Source: Burkholderiaceae bacterium (GTDB lineage Bacteria; Pseudomonadota; Gammaproteobacteria; Burkholderiales; Burkholderiaceae_E). Taken from it: a stretch of 64,000 bases of DNA. The stretch's first letter is position 1, and the number at the start of each line of letters is the position of its first letter. A program made the position numbers and the translations under genes. The stretch covers positions 1 to 64,000 of the forward strand of contig JACKLP010000013.1 of the NCBI GenBank assembly GCA_024235875.1, written 5' to 3'. Shown one piece after another: positions 25,279-34,975 of this stretch. The notes beneath the pieces were generated by a model. The model had not been told where the DNA came from, did no database searches, and saw nothing but the letters and a program-made list of their open reading frames with translations.

Positions 25279-26198
25279 CGTCGGTCTCCGTTCGCCGATC
25301 CGGAAGGCGCCAGCCCAGACGCTGCACCTGGCCGCCCATTCTTGCCTCGTCCCGGTCCAGGCCGATCGACACTGGATACCTGTAGTACGCCGCGTCCACC
25401 CACGATGAGCTCGAGGCCCTTGTCACGCCGGGCATGACTTCGCGTGATGCCGAGCAAGGCTTCGAGATCCAATCCGCGCGCGCTCGTCCTGGCGCGGTCG
25501 GTCGGATGCCGCAACAGCGCAGTGACCCGGCCACTTCTTTGCGCCACGATGAGACGCTGCGCTTGCTCGGGCGAAACCTCGACGGTGATCGACTGGTATC
25601 GCTCGATGCGTCGGCCGGCCTCGGGTGCGTCGACGTGCCGACCGGTCGCGAGCACCAGCACGTTTTGCATCAGCACCGCTGTACGCTCGACCTCGCGCGT
25701 ATCGACCCCTTGCACCCGTGCCGACAGCATCAGGTCGATCCGATCGCCCGGCAGCAGCATGCCCGATATGCCATTGACCTCGTCGACCGCGATGGTCATC
25801 GCACGCACGCCATGATGCAGTCGAGTCGAAAAGGCTTCGGTACGCGCGCGCATGACGATGCCCGAGAAGAGTGGCTCGCCGGCGCGCATCGGCTCGCGAA
25901 GCCGACGACCGATCAGCGGATCGAAATCGCTCGGGTCGACAACGCCTGGTGGCAGGTACATGGCCGGGACCTTGCGCGTGGCCATGGTCTCGGGATCCAC
26001 CCGCGCGCCGGCAGGCAGGTCACGCTTGGCCACGACGACGAATGCGCTTCGTCCTCGCTGCTGCAGCCGATGGCGCTCTTCGCCGACGCGCGCATCCAGG
26101 TAGCGCTGCGCGCCGAGCGTGCCTGCCAAGCCAGCGAGCAAAGCGATACCCCACAACAAGGGCAGGCGAAATCGGGACAGGACTCTGATCGGTTTCAT
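25275..26198 (-). CDS. rcpC: RcpC/CpaB-type Flp pilus assembly protein
   Basis: 307 residues from the ATG at 26198. A single N-terminal membrane anchor (RLPLLWGIALLAGLAGTLGA) is followed by the SAF domain typical of CpaB (VVVAKRDLPAGARVDPETMA) and the RcpC domain (GVRAMTIAVDEVNGISGMLL, PGDRIDLMLSA, YQSITVEVSPEQAQRLIVAQ). The protein is periplasmic and is thought to work with the secretin. The tail is basic and disordered. Both ends overlap neighbouring genes by ATGA. Confidence 0.93.
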   Translation of the reverse strand: MKPIRVLSRFRLPLLWGIALLAGLAGTLGAQRYLDARVGEERHRLQQRGRSAFVVVAKRDLPAGARVDPETMATRKVPAMYLPPGVVDPSDFDPLIGRRLREPMRAGEPLFSGIVMRARTEAFSTRLHHGVRAMTIAVDEVNGISGMLLPGDRIDLMLSARVQGVDTREVERTAVLMQNVLVLATGRHVDAPEAGRRIERYQSITVEVSPEQAQRLIVAQRSGRVTALLRHPTDRARTSARGLDLEALLGITRSHARRDKGLELIVGGRGVLQVSSVDRPGPGRGKNGRPGAASGLAPSGSANGDRR

Positions 26199-26347
26199 GG
26201 TCGAGACAAGCCTTCGGTGAATAGCCTGAACGCGCTCGTGAGCGCTTCGAGCAACTGCGCGACAACCCCATCCGGCATCGCGTAGAGCGCAGCGGCAAGC
26301 ACGAGGATCACCACCAGGTACTCGAGGGCTACCTGGCCGCGGATCAT
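26195..26347 (-). CDS. 50-residue prepilin-like membrane peptide
   Basis: A small gene between a hypothetical gene and rcpC, overlapping both by ATGA. The product begins MIRGQVALEYLVVILVLAAA. This is a very short leader ending in Gly, a mature Gln at +1, Glu at +5 and Tyr at +6, then a hydrophobic helix, which is the class III/type IVb prepilin signature also present in the Flp pilin of this operon. A short amphipathic C-terminal helix follows (VAQLLEALTSAFRLFTEGL). It may be a minor pilin or an assembly factor. The family is not recognised. Confidence 0.75.
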   Translation of the reverse strand: MIRGQVALEYLVVILVLAAALYAMPDGVVAQLLEALTSAFRLFTEGLSRP

Positions 26348-27120
26348 GGCGCCCTCCCGAGCGTTGCATTGCGACGCGTTTGCCAGTAGACGACCAGGAT
26401 GGTCTCGCCCTGGCCCCGGTGTGCCGTGATTGCAATGCGCGTTTGCGGGCCCTCCAGCCACACGACGGGCAAGGACGCGACACCGGTGTCATGCGGGGTC
26501 ATGTCGCGAAGCCCTCCCACCACACCGCGCCTGGCACAGGCGGCCACCGCAGCCGCCGGTGTATCGGTGACCTGATACAAGGCGACGCAGGCGCCGGCGT
26601 CCACCTGGATCGGCCCGGGGCTCGGCGTCCGGCGGGAATCGGTCGGCAGCACCCGGTCCAGCAGCGCGAGTCGGCAAGTTGCAGGCGCCGGATTGCCACG
26701 CGCCAGCGTCGGCCGAATGAGGGTTCTGGCGCGAATGATTCGAGCCGAGCCGTCGGGCTGGTCCGAGAGCCGAATGGTCTCCAGGACTCCGCCCCTGAGT
26801 CGGGAGACAGCCTGCCATCCCGGCCCGGCCACTGCGTGGACGGCTGCGTCGCGCTCGGCGCGCCAGGCGCTCGCGATTCGCTTGGCCATCGCCGGCGCCG
26901 TTCGCGGCATCGAGCCGATCTCCAGGCTCAGCGAGCCCAGGGGCGACGGCAGCCCGGCGGCGACTCGTTGCCAGCGCACGGTGTGCATCGCGGATTCAGC
27001 GGCGACCGACGGCATATGGGCAATTTGTGCCAGAACCAGGCACATGGGCTGTATGCAACGTAGGCGATGCGCGCCAAGGAATCGCGAAACGGACGTAAAC
27101 GCACCGGGATTGGAGTTCAT
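26344..27120 (-). CDS. Hypothetical exported protein of the tad operon
   Basis: 258 residues, coupled by 4-base overlaps to the genes on both sides, so it is a genuine member of the operon. A hydrophobic stretch near residues 20-40 (CIQPMCLVLAQIAHMPSVAA) may be a signal sequence with an unusual start. The rest is beta-rich and lacks motifs I recognise; a pair of cysteines (ATCRLALL and AACARRG) could form a disulfide in the periplasm. The C-terminus QTRIAITAHRGQGETILVVY is a hydrophobic strand pair. The likely location is the periplasm; the function is unknown. Confidence 0.65.
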   Translation of the reverse strand: MNSNPGAFTSVSRFLGAHRLRCIQPMCLVLAQIAHMPSVAAESAMHTVRWQRVAAGLPSPLGSLSLEIGSMPRTAPAMAKRIASAWRAERDAAVHAVAGPGWQAVSRLRGGVLETIRLSDQPDGSARIIRARTLIRPTLARGNPAPATCRLALLDRVLPTDSRRTPSPGPIQVDAGACVALYQVTDTPAAAVAACARRGVVGGLRDMTPHDTGVASLPVVWLEGPQTRIAITAHRGQGETILVVYWQTRRNATLGRAP

Positions 27121-27947
27121 CGCGCCAACCTGTCGTCGGGCACGAGATCCATATCGATCTCGTAGTGGCGGAATCGCTCGCCCTCGGGCTCGAGCCCGAG
27201 TTGCGCCATTCCGCGGATCAGCTCGATCAACGGCTCGTAGACGGCTGCTTGAACCGACCCCAGCGTGGTGGGCGAGCTCGCGGCCAGGACCCGGCTCGCG
27301 ACCGAGGTCGACGCATTCCCCTCGGGCCCCGACGCGTTCCAGGTATCGGTCAGCAAGGCCAGGGTCGCGCGCGGCCGCAGCGCAAGACCTTGAAGGACGT
27401 TTCGGTATGCGGCGTCGGGGCCTGGCGCATGAAGCCTTGCCTCGATGCCGACCCGCCGCAAGCCCCCCGCCATCTCGAGGCCGAATCGCGACGGCCCGGC
27501 TGCCGTCAACGCGCCGCTTGCCGCCAATGCCGGGCGCGCGCTTGCGGCGACCGACTCGCCGGCATCGAAATGCACGTCGGCCAGGTCGGCGACGATGTCC
27601 TCGAAACGCGCCAGCAATGGCTCGCCCGCGTGCGTGTGCCAGACCGCCACGCGACGCGCCGCGGGAATGACTCCGGTGGCCGGCTCCAGGGGCTTGACTG
27701 CCTGCGCTTCATCGGCAAACAGTCGGGCGCGCAGTGCCCGCGCAAGCGACTCCCCCCCACCTGGATCAGTGCAATCCTCCGGTCTCGCCGCGCAGGTGAA
27801 CGCACCCAGCCGAGCGGCGACATCGAGGATGCCCACCGAGGATTGGTACTTGCCCAACAGCACCAGGCCGAGAAACGCGACCGACAGCAAGGCGGAAGCG
27901 AGCAAGGTCTCCAGCAGGGCCTGGCCCCGCAAAGCCCTAGCGCACAT
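27117..27947 (-). CDS. Prepilin-like TadE-family protein of the tad operon
   Basis: 276 residues. The start MCARALRGQALLETLLASAL contains a short basic leader, Gly/Gln cleavage position and +5 Glu, then a membrane helix, so it should be processed by the same peptidase as the Flp pilin. The periplasmic region has no known motif; it contains one cysteine pair (TCAARPEDCTD). It lies directly after tadG (11-base overlap) and was probably selected as a TadE/TadF-type pseudopilin. Assignment to TadF specifically is not possible. Confidence 0.7.
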   Translation of the reverse strand: MCARALRGQALLETLLASALLSVAFLGLVLLGKYQSSVGILDVAARLGAFTCAARPEDCTDPGGGESLARALRARLFADEAQAVKPLEPATGVIPAARRVAVWHTHAGEPLLARFEDIVADLADVHFDAGESVAASARPALAASGALTAAGPSRFGLEMAGGLRRVGIEARLHAPGPDAAYRNVLQGLALRPRATLALLTDTWNASGPEGNASTSVASRVLAASSPTTLGSVQAAVYEPLIELIRGMAQLGLEPEGERFRHYEIDMDLVPDDRLAR

Positions 27948-29334
27948 AGGTCTCTGCCAACGCGCGTTCGGCCGCCTCGGGCGCGGTCAGCCTTGCCTGC
28001 CAGTAGGGGTTGTACAGGCTGGCGAACTCGACCCGTTCGGGTGCGCCAGGCGGTCGCGCGAAGTAGGCCTCGGCGACGGCCAGCGCCCACATGCGACCCG
28101 CCGCGATCGCGTGGCCGGGGCGCAGACGATCGGGCCGTCCGTCGAGCAATGCGACGGCCGATGGCCGCGCGCTGGCCAGCACGGCCGTGCGCGTGGTCGG
28201 ATAGCGATCGTTGGCCAGGTTCCCGTAGTCGAGGTCGCGAACTCGCTCGATGCCGCTGAAGCGCGACTGGAACTGGTGCTCTTGCTCCGACAGATCGGCC
28301 TGCGCACGCTCGAGTGCTTGCGGGTCGGTCTCGACGTCGCCGGCCCGGGCAAGCAGCTCGCGTGCCGGCTCCTCGAGCCCGGCCTCGCGAGCCCCCCATC
28401 CGAGCGGCACGGTCTCTACCCGGCTGCAACGGCTGCGAAAGAAGCCGGTTCGTACATTGTCGTGAATCGATCCGACATCGGCCGCTTCCCAGCGATCGAG
28501 ACCCGGCGCAAGCGTCGTGGCGCCGCGTTTCCGATACATCTGGAACCAATCGGCGGGACTCGCGCTCGATAGCGCACAGCCAGCCGGCAATCCCCAGACG
28601 ACGAAGTCGACGCCACGCGGGCCACGCGTGAACGGATCGAGCGAGCGGTCCACGAGATCCCGGATCCGGCCGCGATCATCGTCGGAGTCATAGCGACGGG
28701 TCAGGCTGGAGAAGGCACCGCGATCCGGCAACACGAACGCGAAGAAGCGGGCGTCGGTCGCGCGGGCGACCTCGTTGGCAACAGCCGATGCCCCGAATCC
28801 ACCGGCCGACGCCAACAGGAGTTCCTGGCTCGCCTGCAGCAAGGACTTGTAGCCGACATCCGGCGACGCCCGCCAGGCGATCTCGGCATCGGCCGCATAG
28901 TGGGTCACCTCGCGCAGTGCTTCGGCGATGTCCGCCACGACCTCGAGCACCGCGCCGACCGGCGGATAGGCCCGCCCGAAGTCGGCCGCGGTGCGCGTGA
29001 AGGTCTCGAAGTAGCGTGACCAGGAAGCAAGGGTCACGGCCTGGGCCACGGCCACCTCCTGGAACACGATGGCGCGATTGGCGTAGGCCTGGAAATTGAG
29101 GACCCGGGCACGCCAGGCGGCCGCGCTGTACGCCGCCGCATCCGCGACATGGGTGACGCGTCGCTTGAGCACCACCGACTGGCCCGCATGCACGGCAAAG
29201 AACAAGGCGCCCATCGCGATCGCGAGCAGCGCGACGCCGATGATCAGCGCCTGACCGCGCGCCGGGCCTGCCGCGCGCGACCACCGCGGATCGACACCCC
29301 GCACGCCGACGCCCATGAATCGCCTGGGTTGCAT
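27937..29334 (-). CDS. tadG: TadG-like pilus assembly protein
   Basis: 465 residues. The N-terminal region ARGQALIIGVALLAIAMGAL is the transmembrane segment found in TadG proteins, followed by the conserved KRRVTHVADAAAYSAAAWRA (compare the usual LQNAADAAALAAA). It has Gly-Gln at the would-be cleavage site but Ile instead of Glu at +5, so it is probably not processed as a pilin. A large periplasmic domain of unknown structure follows. It is second in the operon, 17 bases after flp. Confidence 0.82.
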   Translation of the reverse strand: MQPRRFMGVGVRGVDPRWSRAAGPARGQALIIGVALLAIAMGALFFAVHAGQSVVLKRRVTHVADAAAYSAAAWRARVLNFQAYANRAIVFQEVAVAQAVTLASWSRYFETFTRTAADFGRAYPPVGAVLEVVADIAEALREVTHYAADAEIAWRASPDVGYKSLLQASQELLLASAGGFGASAVANEVARATDARFFAFVLPDRGAFSSLTRRYDSDDDRGRIRDLVDRSLDPFTRGPRGVDFVVWGLPAGCALSSASPADWFQMYRKRGATTLAPGLDRWEAADVGSIHDNVRTGFFRSRCSRVETVPLGWGAREAGLEEPARELLARAGDVETDPQALERAQADLSEQEHQFQSRFSGIERVRDLDYGNLANDRYPTTRTAVLASARPSAVALLDGRPDRLRPGHAIAAGRMWALAVAEAYFARPPGAPERVEFASLYNPYWQARLTAPEAAERALAETYVR

Positions 29335-29351
29335 TACGGCCCCGCAGGCGT

Positions 29352-29609
29352 TCAGTGATTGCCGAGATCGTAGTTGTCCAGCCCCTTGCGCTGGTTCGCG
29401 TTCGATTGCGAGCTGGTCGCCGTTGTCTGAGCCTGGCCAATGGCCGTCTGCGCGTTCTGGCCTGAAATCTCCATGGCCAGGCCGGCCGTCTGACTACGCA
29501 GGGTCTGGCCCAACAGCGTATAGGTCCCGATAGCCGCCACGGCCACCAGGGCGACGATGATGATGTACTCGGTCATGCCCTGGCCGCGGGACTTGTTGCG
29601 GGTGTTCAT
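29352..29609 (-). CDS. flp: Flp-type (type IVb) major pilin
   Basis: 85 residues. A short leader MNTRNKSRG is cut before QGMTEYIIIVALVAVAAIGT; the +5 Glu and +6 Tyr are the Flp hallmark. The C-terminal half is Gln/Ser/Asn/Thr-rich (TAIGQAQTTATSSQSNANQR), longer than minimal Flp pilins of 50-70 residues. GGAGAGTCGCC precedes the ATG. It is the first gene of the tad operon, as expected for the structural subunit. No prepilin peptidase gene (tadV/cpaA) is present in the window. Confidence 0.93.
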   Translation of the reverse strand: MNTRNKSRGQGMTEYIIIVALVAVAAIGTYTLLGQTLRSQTAGLAMEISGQNAQTAIGQAQTTATSSQSNANQRKGLDNYDLGNH

Positions 29610-29724
29610 GGCGACTCTCCGTGTGCGTGGATCGATGTCGCCAGTTTTCGATCTCCGCGATCACGTGACAATCGGCCCTTCGGACGAGGATCGCCAACGG
29701 ATGGCTCGGCGCCCTAAGCAAGAA

Positions 29725-29744
29725 GGGCTGCCCAAAGGCAGCCC
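29725..29744 (-). terminator. Hairpin terminator downstream of the quinone reductase gene
   Basis: GGGCTGCC-CAAA-GGCAGCCC is a perfect 8-bp stem with a 4-base loop. Reading the minus strand it is followed by TTCTTGCTTAG, a weak U-rich run. It lies 45 bases after the quinone reductase stop and before the tad operon start, so it probably insulates the two. A second GC-rich hairpin (CCGGCCC-GCGAC-GGGCCGG, about 29756-29774) is adjacent. Confidence 0.65.
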
Positions 29745-29788
29745 CGATCGGTCGACCGGCCCGCGACGGGCCGGCGATGCAGGTGCGA

Positions 29789-30769
29789 TCACTCGCGCGG
29801 CAGCACCACCACCTTGCCCTTGACCCGACGCTCCATGACATCGCGAAGCGCCTCGGGTGCCTCCGCCAGCTTGTAGCTGCGTGTCACCGGCGGCTTCACC
29901 TTGCCCGAGCCATACAGCGCAAAGAGATCGCTCAGGTGTTGGCGGGTCTGAGCCGCATCACGCTGCAGGAAGGCGCCCCAGAACACGCCCACCAGCGACG
30001 CGCTCTTCAGCAGACACAGGTTCAACGGGATGCGCGGAATCTGCCCACCGGCGAAACCGATGACGAGGTGACGGCCGTCCCAGCCGATGGAACGCAACGC
30101 CGGCTCCGTGTACTCGCCGCCCACGGGGTCGTAGATCACCTCGGGGCCCTTGCCACCCGTCAACTCCTTGATGCGTGCCCGCAGGTCCTCGCTCGCATAG
30201 TTGATCGTGTCGTCGGCACCGACCGAGCGGCACAAGGCCAGCTTGTCATCGGTCGAGGCAGCCGCGATGACGCGCGCGCCCATCGCCTTGGCGATCTCGA
30301 TGGCCGCCGTGCCCACGCCACCCGCCGCGCCAAGCACCAGCAGCGTCTCCCCGGCCTGGAGCTTGGCGCGGTCCTTGAGCGCGTAGAGACTGGTGCCGTA
30401 GGCCAGCACGAAGGCCGAGGCCACGTCGAACGGCATTTCGCCTGGAATAGGAATCACGCGCTGCGCCTGGGCGATCGCCTGTTCGGCATAGCCGCCCCAA
30501 CTCATGCTCCCGATCACCCGATCGCCGACCCGTACGTGCGTGACGCCGTCACCGACCGATCGAACAACGCCGGCGACCTCACCTCCGGGTGAAAACGGGA
30601 GTTCGGGAACGAACTGATATTTCTTCTCGATGATCAGCGTATCCGGGAAATTCACACCTGCCGCGTGCACATCGATGACGACCTCTCCCGGCTTGGCCTG
30701 CAGGTCGGCAACCTCCTCGACCACCAGCGATTCCGGCGGTCCCCAGGCCTTGCAAAGCAGCGCTCTCAT
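29789..30769 (-). CDS. NADPH:quinone oxidoreductase family protein (zeta-crystallin-like MDR)
   Basis: 326 residues of the medium-chain dehydrogenase/reductase superfamily, without zinc-binding cysteines. The N-terminal catalytic domain includes AAGVNFPDTLIIEKKYQ and PGGEVAGVVRSVG. The Rossmann NADPH site is LLVLGAAGGVGTAAIEIAKA. GGKGPEVIYDPVGG and YKLAEAPEALRDVMERRVKG follow the quinone reductase pattern. It likely reduces quinones or enones with NADPH in the cytoplasm. It is a single-gene unit between two hairpin terminators. Confidence 0.9.
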   Translation of the reverse strand: MRALLCKAWGPPESLVVEEVADLQAKPGEVVIDVHAAGVNFPDTLIIEKKYQFVPELPFSPGGEVAGVVRSVGDGVTHVRVGDRVIGSMSWGGYAEQAIAQAQRVIPIPGEMPFDVASAFVLAYGTSLYALKDRAKLQAGETLLVLGAAGGVGTAAIEIAKAMGARVIAAASTDDKLALCRSVGADDTINYASEDLRARIKELTGGKGPEVIYDPVGGEYTEPALRSIGWDGRHLVIGFAGGQIPRIPLNLCLLKSASLVGVFWGAFLQRDAAQTRQHLSDLFALYGSGKVKPPVTRSYKLAEAPEALRDVMERRVKGKVVVLPRE

Positions 30770-30853
30770 GCGTTCTCTCCCGAATGGCGAACCGGAAGTC
30801 TAGCGTCAATGCGCGAATCCACCGACTCCTGTCGCCCGAAGGCGCGCAGGACC

Positions 30854-30894
30854 GGGAGAAAATGAAAAGCCCCGGCACTCGCGTGCACGGGGCT
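30854..30894 (-). terminator. Rho-independent terminator of aceA
   Basis: On the minus strand AGCCCCG pairs with CGGGGCT, extended by an inner GTGC/GCAC stem, between 30868 and 30894. It is followed by TTTTCATTTTC, a clear U-rich tract. It lies 50 bases after the aceA stop and is correctly oriented for it. Confidence 0.8.
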
Positions 30895-30945
30895 CGAGGA
30901 CAGCGGCCGGCGCAGACGCGCGGCCGCATCGACGATCGGTGGCCT

Positions 30946-32259
<1,314 letters not shown>

Positions 32260-32400
32260 GAGGTGCTCCTGGTTGCGAGTTGAATCGAGATTTCGTTGAA
32301 TTCGTCAGGTCGTTCCGAAACGATCCGGTTTGCGCCACCGCCGTGAACGAGCGAGATCACATCGCTGTCACCACGCGTACGGTCGGCGCGCTACGCTGGC

Positions 32401-32598
32401 GAAAAGATACAAGTCTGTGATGCAAAGCAACAGCAAAAAGTCACAGTTGGACGAAAGATTTTTTCTCTTTTATTTCATGAACATACGCATAGATTGCACG
32501 ATGTGATAATTGGTTTGCCGCAATGAAAAACCGCGCTGGTGCGGCGCACACACGATTTTTCGCAATGCGAAAGAAAATTCAGCCGAGTGAAAACCGCC
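32401..32598. promoter_or_regulatory. AT-rich control region upstream of aceA with inverted repeats
   Basis: The 339 bases between aceA and rmuC (32260-32598) hold no gene. The distal part is markedly AT-rich. It contains TTTCGCA-A-TGCGAAA (32558-32572, perfect 7-bp arms), a nearby related CGCAATGAAAAA, and CTGTGA...TCACAG arms 20 bases apart (32415-32446). A weak sigma70-like TATCTT box on the minus strand lies at 32404-32409. These are plausible sites for acetate/fatty-acid regulators; no specific regulator can be named. Confidence 0.45.
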
Positions 32599-33951
32599 CT
32601 AGTCGGACGGCGTCGCGCCATCGTCCGGGCCGCCCGCCACGTCGCCTCGGAGCGCGCGCCCGGCCTCGCGCTCGGGCAAGGACTCGACGTCGCGGAGTCG
32701 GCGGGCGATCACCCGGGTGCGCGTCTCGGCGCTTCCGATCGTGCTGGCCGCACGCTCGATCTGCTCGCGGGTCTTGGCGAGGATGTCGCCAAAGCGCGCG
32801 AACTCGGTCTTGACCGCGCCCAGCAGGCGCCAGACCTCGCTCGAGCGCCGCTCGACCGCGAGCGTGCGGAATCCCATCTGAAGGCTGGTGAGCATCGCAG
32901 CGATGGTGGTCGGCCCCGCGAGCACCACTCGGTGCTCGCGTTGAAGGACGTCGAGCAGCCCCGGTCGCCGTGCAGCCTCGGCATACAGGCCCTCGGTGGC
33001 CAGGTAGAGCACGGCGAAATCGGTCGTCTCGGGTGGCGCGATGTATTTCTCGGCGATTCGCCGACCCTCGGCGCGCACGCGCGCCTCGAGCGCGCGCGCG
33101 GCCGACTCGGCCGCCGCCGCGTCGGCTTGCTCGTAGGCGAGCATCAGGCGGTCGTAGTCTTCGCGAGGGAACTTGGCGTCCACGGGCAACCAGACCGGCG
33201 TCTCTGGCAAGTGTCCCGGCAGCCGCACGGCGAACTCCACGCGCTCGCGACTGCCGCCGACTACCTCGACATTGGTCGCATACTGCTCCGGCAACAGCAT
33301 TTGCTCGAGCAAGGCGCCCAGTTGCACCTCGCCCCAGCTTCCGCGGGTGCGCACGTTGCCGAGCACGCGCTTCAGGTCGCCGACATCGGCCGCCAGCGCC
33401 TGCATCTCCCCCAGCCCCTTGTGGACCTGTTCCAACTGGGCCGAGACGAGGCGAAACGACTCACCCAGGCGTTGCTCGAGCGTCGCCTGGAGCTTCTCGT
33501 CGACCGTTGCGCGAACCGCGTCGAGCCGGCTCGCATTGTCACGTTGTAGCTCGCGAATCGAGTTCTCGAGCGTGTCGCGCAGCGCCGCCAGCCGCGCCTC
33601 GTTGGCGCCGGTCAGCTTCTCGAGCTGGCCGGCGAACGCGTCGATCTGGCGGTTCTGCAGCGAGGCGACCGAAGTCATCTGCGAGGACAGGTTGCGACTC
33701 ATGTCGCCCAGGGTATCGGCGACCTCGCGGCGATCGGCTCTCGCCTGCGCGACCAGGTCTTCCCGCAGGATGCGCTGATGGCCGTTTTGCGCAGCCTGCA
33801 GCCGTGCGAGCTCGAGTAGCGCCGGCCCCGCATCGGCCGGGCGCCGCAGCAACAGGACGATGACGCCGACGAGAACCAGGACCAGCACCACCAATGCGAT
33901 GCCGACCAGGACCACGGCCGGGTCCAACGATGCGATTGCGGGGATATCCAT
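32599..33951 (-). CDS. rmuC: RmuC family DNA recombination protein
   Basis: 450 residues. An N-terminal membrane anchor (about residues 13-36, hydrophobic Val/Leu run) is followed by a long coiled coil (residues 50-200, e.g. LEKLTGANEARLAALRDTLE). The RmuC nuclease-like domain shows LKRVLGNVRTRGSWGEVQLG, LPVDAKFPREDYDRL, DFAVLYLATEGLYAE and VVLAGPTTIAAMLTSLQMGF. RmuC proteins limit rearrangements at inverted repeats; the biochemical role is not well defined. It is transcribed toward aceA on the same strand. Confidence 0.93.
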   Translation of the reverse strand: MDIPAIASLDPAVVLVGIALVVLVLVLVGVIVLLLRRPADAGPALLELARLQAAQNGHQRILREDLVAQARADRREVADTLGDMSRNLSSQMTSVASLQNRQIDAFAGQLEKLTGANEARLAALRDTLENSIRELQRDNASRLDAVRATVDEKLQATLEQRLGESFRLVSAQLEQVHKGLGEMQALAADVGDLKRVLGNVRTRGSWGEVQLGALLEQMLLPEQYATNVEVVGGSRERVEFAVRLPGHLPETPVWLPVDAKFPREDYDRLMLAYEQADAAAAESAARALEARVRAEGRRIAEKYIAPPETTDFAVLYLATEGLYAEAARRPGLLDVLQREHRVVLAGPTTIAAMLTSLQMGFRTLAVERRSSEVWRLLGAVKTEFARFGDILAKTREQIERAASTIGSAETRTRVIARRLRDVESLPEREAGRALRGDVAGGPDDGATPSD

Positions 33952-34153
33952 TCAGGGCATGCTCCGAGCGCAAGAATACCGCTGCGGGCCGGGCTTGATC
34001 GAAGCCCTAGGCTCGCGCGAGGACGGGATCTTCCTGGCCGATCCGCCTACACCGACCGAACGAGACGTCGGATGGGGTGCTGCGCTTGCCAGCGAAGGGT
34101 GGGTTTGCGAGCATTGCGCCTACGAGACCAGTGGCAACGAGAGAGGAAACGCC

Positions 34154-34588
34154 GTGACAAGCCATCGATCCCCGGCCAGGAACCGTCACCGTCTTCGCGT
34201 CGCGACCAGCGTGCTGGTCGGTCTTGCGTCGACGGCCTGGCTGATCGGCGCATCGCCAGCCGTTGCCGAGCCACTTCGAGCCTACCGATGCGACCTTGCC
34301 GATGGCCGCGTGGTCTTTGGCGATAGCCCGTGCGCCGGCGCACGCAGCCGACGCTGGCAGCCGAGCCAGCCCCGCCCCGGGATCGCCAAGGGAAGCCAGG
34401 GCAGTGGCGTGGTTCAGGGCTCCGCACCCGCGGTGGCGGCCGGGTCACCCGGCGATCGGGTCCGCTGGGGCGATCCCTACCTGGACTGCCGCAGCCAGGG
34501 CGGCCGCTTCGACCTGGTCTCGCGCGTCTGCCGGGTCTCCAGCCAACGCATCCAGGTCCTCAGCGCCCGTCACGACGCCAGGCACTGA
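34154..34588 (+). CDS. Exported DUF4124-like protein
   Basis: 144 residues from a GTG at 34154, chosen because AGAGGAAA lies 8 bases upstream and the reading frame then gives a signal peptide (basic start, VLVGLASTAWLIGASPAVAEP). Right after cleavage comes AYRCDLADGRVVFGDSPCAG, the pattern of DUF4124 (YxCxDxxGxxxYxDxPC) found in many periplasmic proteobacterial proteins. A linker and a second cysteine pair (DCRSQGG, SRVCRVSS) follow. The function is unknown. Its stop abuts the convergent hemoglobin gene stop. Confidence 0.7.
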   Translation: MTSHRSPARNRHRLRVATSVLVGLASTAWLIGASPAVAEPLRAYRCDLADGRVVFGDSPCAGARSRRWQPSQPRPGIAKGSQGSGVVQGSAPAVAAGSPGDRVRWGDPYLDCRSQGGRFDLVSRVCRVSSQRIQVLSARHDARH

Positions 34589-34975
34589 TCAACCCGGCTG
34601 GTTGCGCATCCAGTCGGCCGTGCCCTGGAACGACTCGAGCAAACGCTCGAACAGATCGCCGGGCACCTCGCATCGCCGCATCGCCGCGGCCATGCATTCG
34701 AGCCACTGGTCACGCTCGCTTACGCCGATCGGAAACGGCAGGTGCCTCGCCCGCAAGCGCGGATGGCCGAATCGCTCCACGTAGTGGTTGGGGCCCCCGG
34801 TCCAGCCGCTGAGAAACCATGCGAGCTTGTCTCTGGACCCGGAAAGATCGCTGGGATGCAGCGCGCGGATCGTGGCGAATCGGGGATCGGCGTCCATCAA
34901 GTCATAGAAGCGATCGACCAGCGTGCGAACGCCGACTTCGCCGCCAAGCCGTTCGAAGACCGTGGTTTCAGCCAT
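34589..34975 (-). CDS. Group II truncated hemoglobin
   Basis: 128 residues. The family signature GHPRLRARHLPFPIG holds the proximal heme histidine (about H78). The group II tryptophan is in RDQWLECM, and an aromatic B-helix is seen in LVDRFYDLMDAD. Such globins bind oxygen or NO and are linked to stress or redox chemistry. The start lies inside the 3' end of the upstream permease gene (8-base overlap), so the two are translationally coupled. Confidence 0.93.
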   Translation of the reverse strand: MAETTVFERLGGEVGVRTLVDRFYDLMDADPRFATIRALHPSDLSGSRDKLAWFLSGWTGGPNHYVERFGHPRLRARHLPFPIGVSERDQWLECMAAAMRRCEVPGDLFERLLESFQGTADWMRNQPG

